DNA from: Oscillospiraceae bacterium
GTDB lineage: Bacteria; Bacillota; Clostridia; Oscillospirales; Oscillospiraceae
Assembly (NCBI GenBank): GCA_017538965.1
Contig: JAFYHU010000012.1
Span: 1 to 64,000 of the forward strand
Length of the DNA stretch: 64,000 nucleotides
Reading direction: 5' to 3'
This document shows, piece by piece, positions 59,113 through 64,000 of the stretch. Position 1 is the stretch's first letter. Each line of letters starts with the position of its first letter. A program made the translations under genes and the position numbers. The notes beneath the pieces were generated by a model. That model was not told the origin of the DNA and did not search any database. It saw nothing but the letters and a program-made list of their open reading frames with translations.

Positions 59113-59934
59113 TCATAAAGATTTGATTTTCAGCAATTCGCCCCACGTAAGCGGGCCGACAATGCCATCCGGTTTCAGACCCTTGTCGGTCTGGTATGCC
59201 TTGACGCGCTCGGTCAGGAAGGTGCCGAAGTAGCTGTCGGTGTAGTGCACACCGTACTCCTGCGCCTTCAGCAGCGAGCTGAGCACTTCCACGTCCGGTC
59301 CCTTCATTCCCTCGCAGATGACGCGCGGAGGCCAGTACTCGTGCGTCGGCATGATCGCCGGGGTGATCACCGCCGAGGCGCTGCCGCCCTGATCGGGCGT
59401 AGCCGTCGCGATCTCCGAGGCGTCAACCGCCGTACCGGCAAGCTCGCCCTGCAGACGCTGCGCGGACTTGTACCGGGCGTCGACATTGTTGTACGTGGGG
59501 CGCTCGTACTGCTTGCACACCGCCTCGGTGCAGGCATACAGATTGTCCGAGGTCTTGAGCATCTGGAACAGGCCGGCATACTCGCCCTCGGTCTTGAGCT
59601 CCTGCAGAGCGAACCGCGTCTGCATGATCTCGCTGTCCAGCGTCAGCCCCGACGCCTTCCAGAACTCCCACAGCTTCCGTTTTCGATAGGCCAGCGTCCA
59701 CTGGGCCAGACCGAAGCCCTTGCTGTCCGCGGCGAAACTCTCCTTGCTCAGCGCCCCGGAGGTCGCCCGCGCCACATAGTCCTTGCTCGATGTGCGGTTC
59801 TGGCCGAAATCCCCCTGCAGCCGTCCCGGCTCCAGATTGGATTCGCAGTCCCAGTTCCCCATCATGCCAAAGGCACCGGCATCGGTCAGGCCGCCCTGCC
59901 GGAGCAGCGCGTAGATCTTCTCGTTTCTGGTCAT
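59113..59934 (-). CDS. Phage tail-type lysozyme / endolysin with peptidoglycan-binding domain
   Basis: 273 aa. The N-terminal phage-tail-lysozyme domain (~1-150) has IYALLRQGGLTDAGAFGMMGNWDCESNLEPGRLQGD and GFGLAQWTLAYRKRKLWEFW. The C-terminal ~65 residues are a PG_binding_1 domain (PDVEVLSSLLKAQEYGVHYTDSYFGTFLTERVKAYQTDKGLKPDGIVGPLTW). Hydrolyses peptidoglycan at host lysis. It overlaps the upstream membrane-protein gene by ATGA. Confidence 0.9.
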   Translation of the reverse strand: MTRNEKIYALLRQGGLTDAGAFGMMGNWDCESNLEPGRLQGDFGQNRTSSKDYVARATSGALSKESFAADSKGFGLAQWTLAYRKRKLWEFWKASGLTLDSEIMQTRFALQELKTEGEYAGLFQMLKTSDNLYACTEAVCKQYERPTYNNVDARYKSAQRLQGELAGTAVDASEIATATPDQGGSASAVITPAIMPTHEYWPPRVICEGMKGPDVEVLSSLLKAQEYGVHYTDSYFGTFLTERVKAYQTDKGLKPDGIVGPLTWGELLKIKSL

Positions 59935-60404
59935 GCGACACTCTCCTTCTTCTTCGGGTCTGTCTTCAGCGGCAGATTCCCCACGTCGCGCATGATGTCG
60001 TCCGCGTCGCCGTTGCCGCCCAGCCCGTTGTGATAGCAGTCGTGCATCTCCCGGAGAATCCTTCGCTCGTCAAAGGTGACCGCCCCGTGATTGATGTATG
60101 ACTGGCCGATGTACCGGATGCGGTCGAGAAGGACGTATTTCAGAGCCGTCGTCTGGTTTTTGTCCTTCTCTTCCATATCCGCGAAGCGCTTTTCTGCCTG
60201 CTGGTTGAACTGTTCCTGTTTCTTCACGTATTCGTCCAGCTTCCTGCTGATCTGGCTGAGCTGATCGGTCCGATCCTCAGCCCGGTCCTCTTTTTTGGCC
60301 TTGCGCTCCTGCTTCCACTTCCAGCGCTCCTGGATGATGTTGATGATCGCAAGGCCTCCCGCCCCGCAGATGAAGGCGAGAATTACATTCCACAGCGCGT
60401 CCAT
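59931..60404 (-). CDS. Phage membrane protein with coiled coil
   Basis: 157 aa. N-terminal helix (~5-22, WNVILAFICGAGGLAIINI), then a Lys/Glu coiled coil (~28-85), then a domain with RDVGNLPLKTDP. Located between XkdX-like and lysozyme genes; a small spanin-like or accessory lysis role is possible but unproven. Confidence 0.65.
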   Translation of the reverse strand: MDALWNVILAFICGAGGLAIINIIQERWKWKQERKAKKEDRAEDRTDQLSQISRKLDEYVKKQEQFNQQAEKRFADMEEKDKNQTTALKYVLLDRIRYIGQSYINHGAVTFDERRILREMHDCYHNGLGGNGDADDIMRDVGNLPLKTDPKKKESVA

Positions 60405-60420
60405 AGCGGTTTTCCTCCAT

Positions 60421-60450
60421 AAGAAAACCCGCCCCCTTTCGGGAACGGGT
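60421..60450 (-). terminator. Intrinsic terminator in the late operon
   Basis: On minus, ACCCGTTCCC-GAAA-GGGGGCGGGT (60427-60450) followed by TTTCTT. It lies between the small ORF at 60474 and the membrane protein, so part of the late transcripts may stop before the lysis genes. Confidence 0.75.
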
Positions 60451-60473
60451 CCGGTTGTGTTGTGTGTGAATGT

Positions 60474-60650
60474 TCAGGGAGCCAGCTCCCTGGCGATGTC
60501 TTCCTGCTCCTTGTCCGTCATGTACAGGCGGTCCGCGATTTCGTCCGAAAGGGCGTTCTGCTGCTTCAGCTCGAACACCAGATCGCGGATCAGCTCGTCC
60601 TGCCGCACGACAATATCCAGCAGGGATTCGATAATCTGTAGGTCGGTCAT
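60474..60650 (-). CDS. Small phage protein, unknown
   Basis: 58 aa, helical (MTDLQIIESLLDIVVRQDEL...). Located between XkdX-like and the terminator; typical of small tail-region ORFs. No clear ribosome site. Confidence 0.5.
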   Translation of the reverse strand: MTDLQIIESLLDIVVRQDELIRDLVFELKQQNALSDEIADRLYMTDKEQEDIARELAP

Positions 60651-60670
60651 GTTCCGGTCTGCCCTCTCTG

Positions 60671-60835
60671 TCAGTCGTTCTCGGGAACGTAGGGCTCGCC
60701 GGTGATCTGCTCATACTCCGCTGCCGTGATGCCGGTTCTCGGCACCCCGACCAGCGCGTACACCTGATCCTTGCTGAACAGGCCGGCCTCATAGTTCCGC
60801 TTGACCATCAGAAAGTTTTTGCTGTGCAGCGCCAT
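60671..60835 (-). CDS. XkdX-like phage protein
   Basis: 54 aa. KNFLMVKRNYEAGLFSKDQVYALV...ITAAEYEQITGEPYV is the short XkdX-type pattern (KxYYxxGLxxxxxV...ITxEEYxxITG) seen in PBSX-like tail regions. GGAGGTGTGAG precedes ATG. Confidence 0.75.
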   Translation of the reverse strand: MALHSKNFLMVKRNYEAGLFSKDQVYALVGVPRTGITAAEYEQITGEPYVPEND

Positions 60836-60836
60836 C

Positions 60837-61157
60837 TCACACCTCCAGATCCACGCCGGTCATGGCGGCGATGTACTCGATGTCCGCCTGCAGCTGCGCC
60901 ACGCTTTTCACGCGGGGCGGCTGCCATTCGGCGGCATACTCGAACCACGATTCGAAATCTTCCTCGATCTCTTCCTCATCGGGGGCGTCGCTGTCTGGGC
61001 ATTCCATGAACGCCTCGCTGCACTCCCAGTGCGTGCTTTCCTCTTCCGGATCGGGTACCTCCTGATGATCGCTGCGGAGAAAGATCCGCGCGATGCCGTT
61101 TCGGATGTCGATCTCAATGTCCCGCTGTTTTTCTGCTGACTGACTTACGCAGAGCAT
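60837..61157 (-). CDS. Acidic phage protein adjacent to DGR reverse transcriptase
   Basis: 106 aa from ATG 61157, 12 nt into the RT 3' end, with GGAGGGATTTACT upstream. Strongly acidic in the middle (PDSDAPDEEEIEEDFESW), with a short beta-like N terminus. It is not the basic four-helix Avd protein expected of a DGR. Role unknown; XkdW/tail-assembly-like proteins have similar composition. Confidence 0.65.
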   Translation of the reverse strand: MLCVSQSAEKQRDIEIDIRNGIARIFLRSDHQEVPDPEEESTHWECSEAFMECPDSDAPDEEEIEEDFESWFEYAAEWQPPRVKSVAQLQADIEYIAAMTGVDLEV

Positions 61158-62329
61158 AGTAAATCCCTCCTCGCCTCCTGGGCTGTCAAAATGGATGCTT
61201 TCTTCTGGATTGCCTGTATGCTGATGACCGTTCCCTTTTCTGCTTCTGCTTCCTTCACCCTCCGCAGCTGACGGATGCCCGCCGCCTTGAAGAATCCGTA
61301 ATAGGCCGAAACCCTGCGCTGGATCTTCATGCGGTCGTCTCCTGCCGCCGAGCGCATGAACGCCCGCCGTGCCCGGATGAAGACGCGCGGCCGGATTCTG
61401 ATTCTGCCCCTCGCTGTGACCACATAGCCCATCATGTCGATGCCGCAGTCCGTGTGCTTCCGGATATGCCAGTCGGGCTTGACGTCCAGACTGAACGATG
61501 CCTTCATGAACCGGATCAGCTTCCGGACCGCCATCAGCAGGTTGCGCCGGTCGGTTCCGCACAGCAGGATATCGTCCATGTAGAACAGGGCGCAGCTGCA
61601 CAGCTGGACCGTCTTTCCGCGCCGCTCCTTGTGCAGGCCCATGACGTACCGGTAGGCGTAGCTCATGAAGTAGTTGCACAGGAACTGCGAGAGCAGGCTG
61701 CCGATGATCAGGCCGTCGCCGTGCATGCTGAGCAGGGAATCGACATACCAGAGCATGAGCTTGTTCTTGCCGATGTCCCGCCGCAGCCACTTCATGGCCG
61801 TTTCCCGGCTGAGGCTCTGAAAGCATTTCCGGATATCCAGCTTGACGAAGTATTTTGTCTTCCCGGCCTTGGTCCATTTCTGGATAGCCTTGACGCCCTT
61901 CAGCTGGCCCTTGCCCTTCAGGCTGGCGTACTGATGGTATTCGTACTTGGCGTCCCACAGATCTTTCATGCACCCGACCGCAACATGCTCCATGAGCTGC
62001 TGCATGACGGATTCGATGCCGATGATCCGGGTTTTCTTGCTGAGCCCGTCCGTCCGGACGGAGTAGCGGACCTCCTGCAGATCGAGGTCGCGGTTCCGGA
62101 TACGCAGGGAGATGTCCTGAGCGATCCGGTGCAGAGCTTGTTCCATTTCCTTGTACAGGCCGAGGCCCTCGTGCGCGCGCTTCCGGATTTCCCGTGCGTC
62201 CAGATCGCAGTACCGCGAGGCGAACGCGCTGTAATCCTTCCGGTTCAGCTTCGAGGACAGGGCCTCCCACAGAAAGGGTTCGATGGTCTTTACGTCAGAA
62301 GGGTCGACACTTCTGCAGTATGTTTTCAT
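61145..62329 (-). CDS. Diversity-generating retroelement reverse transcriptase
   Basis: 394 aa. Motifs: KYFVKLDIRKCF (Asp 165), IGSLLSQ at 209-215 (the DGR form of the usual QGxxxSP), FYMDDILL (YMDD at 250-253) and DMMGYVVT. The N-terminal ~90 residues form a basic RT-0-like region; the C-terminal end is basic. No maturase X/En domain, so it is not a group II intron RT. GGAGGGA precedes ATG. It lies 210 nt downstream of the template repeat on the same strand and would make mutagenised cDNA for VR. Confidence 0.93.
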   Translation of the reverse strand: MKTYCRSVDPSDVKTIEPFLWEALSSKLNRKDYSAFASRYCDLDAREIRKRAHEGLGLYKEMEQALHRIAQDISLRIRNRDLDLQEVRYSVRTDGLSKKTRIIGIESVMQQLMEHVAVGCMKDLWDAKYEYHQYASLKGKGQLKGVKAIQKWTKAGKTKYFVKLDIRKCFQSLSRETAMKWLRRDIGKNKLMLWYVDSLLSMHGDGLIIGSLLSQFLCNYFMSYAYRYVMGLHKERRGKTVQLCSCALFYMDDILLCGTDRRNLLMAVRKLIRFMKASFSLDVKPDWHIRKHTDCGIDMMGYVVTARGRIRIRPRVFIRARRAFMRSAAGDDRMKIQRRVSAYYGFFKAAGIRQLRRVKEAEAEKGTVISIQAIQKKASILTAQEARRDLLCSA

Positions 62330-62538
62330 GCCTTCCCTCCTGACGGCCGAAGTCTTTTTGAATCTCAGGGCCTTTCGGTTTTCTACTGAGCCCGCGCATG
62401 GCCTCCGCCATACGCCCGGAGAGCAGCTTCAATTCTCAGGGCTGTCCCCGGTGCCGGTACGACACATTTTCGCCGCAGCGGGGAACTGGTCAAGCGTGGG
62501 GCGACCCGCCCCTCTTCTTTGTGTGTCAGTCTGTTCAT
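62330..62538. other. Gene-free spacer between template repeat and RT
   Basis: About 210 nt, part of the TR RNA or its 3' flank, since DGR priming usually needs sequence between TR and RT. I see no ORF or promoter. Confidence 0.5.
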
Positions 62539-62584
62539 AAATCCGCCCGCCGATGTTCCAGTTCGCGTTCGAGAGCCCGTTGTT
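62539..62584 (-). other. DGR template repeat, 3' exon (46 nt)
   Basis: Second part of TR. On the minus strand it begins AACAACGGGCTC and ends in ATCGGCGGGCGG plus ATTT. It aligns to VR 63002-63047; all differences are at TR adenines. The GC-rich end is the presumed IMH-like end of the repeat. Confidence 0.9.
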
Positions 62585-62767
62585 CCTTGATACCCACGGT
62601 TTCCCGGGGGAGTAGACTGTATCACCGTCTCAGAGAGACGCTCCTTGTCAGTCGTTCGGGCGTACTGTCAGTTGACGCCACGGGATTGCCCTGCCTCTTT
62701 CGAGGTTTAGGTTTCCCCCGTTATTCGGAGTTCAATCATATGTCGCCATATGAAGGGGCAATTGCTT
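62585..62767 (-). ncRNA. Group I intron (183 nt) interrupting the DGR template repeat
   Basis: The insertion splits TR exactly between GGT and AACAAC; joining the flanks gives an in-register match to VR. The 5' exon ends in U and the insert ends in G, the group I rule. Pairings visible by eye on the minus strand, in order: P2 (TCATAT/ATATGA), P3 (CTCC 62730-62727 with GGAG 62644-62641), P4 (ACGGG/CCCGT), J4/5 GGAAACCTAA, P5 (CCTC-GAAA-GAGG), J5/4 with GCAA, P6 (GGCGT/ACGCC), P7 (GACTG 62653-62649 with CAGTC 62619-62615), P8 (CGTCTC-TCT-GAGACG), J8/7 GTGATA, P9 with a GAAA tetraloop. P1 is weak (GGU with GCC). No ORF inside. Confidence 0.85.
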
Positions 62768-62830
62768 ACCGTTGCCGCAGGAGAGCCCGGCATTCGCGAC
62801 GCCGTTGTTCAGGTTGCCGAAGCGCTGCCA
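62768..62830 (-). other. DGR template repeat, 5' exon (63 nt)
   Basis: First part of TR, from TGG CAG CGC TTC to GGC AAC GGT on the minus strand. It aligns to VR 63048-63110. Adenine-rich AAC codons occupy the variable positions. Confidence 0.93.
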
Positions 62831-62960
62831 CCACGGACAGGCACACCAGCGGATGCATGACCAATCCCCACCCGGTCGGATGACCGGGATTTTTTCAAAA
62901 TTTCGCGACCGGCTTACGCCGGTATGGAAAGGGGACGTGCGTCCCCTCTTTCAGCCCTTG
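62831..62960. other. Gene-free spacer between TR and the VR-bearing gene
   Basis: 130 nt containing a plus-oriented terminator-like hairpin (62871-62897) and a stem-loop (62931-62946) just downstream of the target gene. No ORF is supported. Confidence 0.5.
62871..62897 (+). terminator. Plus-oriented terminator-like hairpin antisense to the DGR
   Basis: CCCGGTC-GGAT-GACCGGG followed by ATTTTTT. It would stop transcription running antisense to TR, or form a structure in the minus transcript. Confidence 0.55.
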
Positions 62961-62976
62961 CTACGCGGCGGGCTGA
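62931..62976. repeat. Two inverted repeats just downstream of VR
   Basis: GGGGACG-TG-CGTCCCC (62931-62946) and TCAGCCC-N12-GGGCTGA (62951-62976, containing the stop codon of the target gene). DGR targets in other systems need a hairpin just after the repeat; these are candidates. Confidence 0.65.
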
Positions 62977-64000
62977 AATTCACCCCTGTTTCCGGTGACT
63001 GAAAGCCGCCCGCCGATGCCCCAGTACGCGTACGAGAGCCCGCTGTAACCGCGGCCGCAGGAGAGCCCGGCATTCGCGACGCCGACGTCCAGGGCGCCGA
63101 AGCGCGGCCACTCTCGTGTGCCGGTGGCGCTCTGCGCTTCCAGATAGAAGCCGTCACGCGGTCCGGCCGAGGAGCTGCCGACGATGTCGATCGGATAGAT
63201 CAGCTCCGGCAGGCCGCCGTCCTCGCGCATCTGCTTCGGATATTGCCATCCGGCGCTGCCCGGTTTCGGAACGCCGAAGCTCGCACCGATGTAATCTGAC
63301 GTGATGCTTTCTGCGATCTTTGAGGCGTCCCGGCAGATGTGCGCGGCCTCCACCGCCACACTGTTGATCGTCTCGTGATTGAGGATGGTGTCGCCGATAA
63401 CCTCGTAGCACCCGACCATATACTCGATGCCCTGTAGCCTGACGGGATATTTGCCATTCGACGGATTGATGCCGCCATCGCTGCCGAGGACGCCATCGGT
63501 CGAGCCGGTGTACCACTGCATGGTACAGAGATGGTTGCTGGTTGCGGTGTTGAAGGTCGTGCCGCCGTTGTCTACGTATACGGCGCCATAATCGGTACCG
63601 CCTACGTTCACGGTTTCCACCTTCTTGACCTTCACGCGATCAACAATGGCGGTGCCGCCTCTCGCGGATGTGCTCAGGTGTACGGTGCTTCCGACCAGAA
63701 TGTTCGCCGCCTGCGCTGTGGTGAGCAGAATGCGCTCCACGCCGGTTTCGGCTACGGCCGGTGTGTAGTCGTAATTGTAGTCGCAGCAGCCTACAAGGAT
63801 GCGGTCAGAATCCAGCCGACCATATTTCAGATATAGCATAAGCTGAAGGAACGCGCTGTCCGCACTGGTAAATCCGCAGTACCGGTTGCCCCACGCCGAA
63901 CGGATGCCGCTCCGGCAGGTGTTGTGGCTGACGTTGAAGACTTTCACCTTCTGGTTGCTGCAGCAGGTCCAGCCTTCCCCGGCGCTGTACTTCCCGTGCA
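62961..64000 (-). CDS. DGR target: phage tail/receptor-binding protein, C-terminal part
   Basis: The frame is open to the window edge, so the 5' end is missing; at least 346 residues are visible. The last ~50 residues hold the variable repeat (TREWPRFGALDVGVANAGLS, CGRGYSGLSYAYWGIGGR), with W-x-R-F and YWGIGGR typical of the C-type-lectin/FGE-like fold used by DGR variable proteins. The part before it (GPRDGFYLEAQSATG) is the usual fold lead-in. Presumably a tail-tip adhesin whose ligand site is diversified. Confidence 0.85.
   Translation of the reverse strand, partial: HGKYSAGEGWTCCSNQKVKVFNVSHNTCRSGIRSAWGNRYCGFTSADSAFLQLMLYLKYGRLDSDRILVGCCDYNYDYTPAVAETGVERILLTTAQAANILVGSTVHLSTSARGGTAIVDRVKVKKVETVNVGGTDYGAVYVDNGGTTFNTATSNHLCTMQWYTGSTDGVLGSDGGINPSNGKYPVRLQGIEYMVGCYEVIGDTILNHETINSVAVEAAHICRDASKIAESITSDYIGASFGVPKPGSAGWQYPKQMREDGGLPELIYPIDIVGSSSAGPRDGFYLEAQSATGTREWPRFGALDVGVANAGLSCGRGYSGLSYAYWGIGGRLSVTGNRGEFQPAA
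63002..63110 (-). other. DGR variable repeat (VR)
   Basis: 109 nt, the same length as the spliced TR (63 + 46). It differs from TR at 15 positions, every one an adenine in TR: for example AAC to GCC, GAC, GTC, CGC, TAC, AGC and GGC, and CAG to CCG. Eleven codons are changed. Confidence 0.95.

Noticed and set aside
60837-62270. 477-aa minus-strand ORF reading through most of the RT gene in another frame
   Set aside because: Only its last 106 codons are real (start at 61157); the rest is out of frame under the RT, which has all catalytic motifs.
62383-62625. 80-aa minus-strand ORF over the TR 3' half
   Set aside because: It runs from the RT spacer through TR and into the intron; no homology or start signal, and it is explained by the retroelement RNA.
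62585-62767. TR insertion as a group II intron, IS or MITE
   Set aside because: No domain V-type hairpin or GUGYG start, no terminal inverted repeats or target duplication; the pairing order and splice-site bases fit group I.

Overview
The window looks like a chromosome segment of a fairly GC-rich anaerobic Clostridia (Bacillota), probably a gut commensal, with a large prophage covering the right-hand 40%. The evidence is the hrcA-grpE-dnaK order with a CIRCE operator, strong AGGAGG ribosome sites, sigma-A type promoters with 17-bp spacers, TTG/GTG starts, a metNIQ operon, a molybdenum-hydroxylase cluster of an anaerobe, and a Firmicutes-type siphophage early region. No species can be named from the sequence alone.

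Host part, left to right. 1-2409 (minus) is the heat-shock operon hrcA-grpE-dnaK (dnaK cut by the window edge). 2552-4832 (plus) holds an MFS transporter and a glycerophosphodiester phosphodiesterase. 4900-13320 is a cyclic-di-GMP block: a very large amino-acid-permease/GGDEF/REC/GGDEF/EAL fusion, a membrane diguanylate cyclase and a PAS-GGDEF-PAS-GGDEF-EAL protein. 13752-17483 (minus) is a compact three-gene module of a Cas10-like palm protein, a Csx10-like double RAMP protein and a small Csx19-like protein. No CRISPR array, Cas6, adaptation gene, Cas7 or CARF effector is visible. 17625-21217 (plus) encodes a heterodimeric ABC exporter. 22776-25641 (plus) is a methionine ABC transporter operon (metN-metI-metQ). 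It is preceded by a perfect consensus promoter, a 36-residue peptide with 11 methionines and an intrinsic terminator, so it looks like methionine-codon-sensing attenuation. A KPR/ApbA-type reductase follows. 21327-22538 (minus) and 26724-37675 hold a molybdenum hydroxylase and its probable maturation or partner genes: AMP-dependent CoA ligase, C-GCAxxG-C-C protein, methyltransferase, small redox protein, FeS/flavin dicluster protein, XdhA-type aldehyde oxidoreductase, CobW-like GTPase, radical SAM protein, DUF364 protein and MBL hydrolase. 37766-39265 is an AbiE-type toxin-antitoxin pair with a clear promoter/operator.

Prophage, 39565 to beyond 64000. A large serine integrase and a HIRAN-domain membrane protein (minus) are followed by a lysogeny switch with repeated GTCCCAAATTTTGGGAC-type operators. 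A long plus-strand early operon then runs to 58372. It contains a Sak4-like ATPase, a PD-(D/E)XK nuclease, SSB, a replisome organizer, a methylase-like protein, RecU, an FtsK-gamma-like protein, a ParB-like protein and many small zinc-finger ORFs. Nearly all of its genes overlap by ATGA or GTGA. The late genes (holin-like, tail lysozyme, XkdX-like, reverse transcriptase, tail/receptor protein) are on the minus strand and converge on the early operon at a strong bidirectional terminator.

The most striking feature is at 60837-64000: a complete diversity-generating retroelement (DGR). The reverse transcriptase carries the DGR-type IGxxxSQ motif. A 109-nt variable repeat lies at the 3' end of the tail gene, and all 15 VR/TR differences fall at template adenines. 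The template repeat is split by a 183-nt insertion that folds by eye as a minimal group I intron (P2 to P9 in canonical order, P3/P7 pseudoknot, 5' exon ending in U, intron ending in G). Removing it restores an uninterrupted, in-register TR. I know of no native intron of this kind in a DGR template; it implies that the TR RNA must splice before mutagenic reverse transcription.
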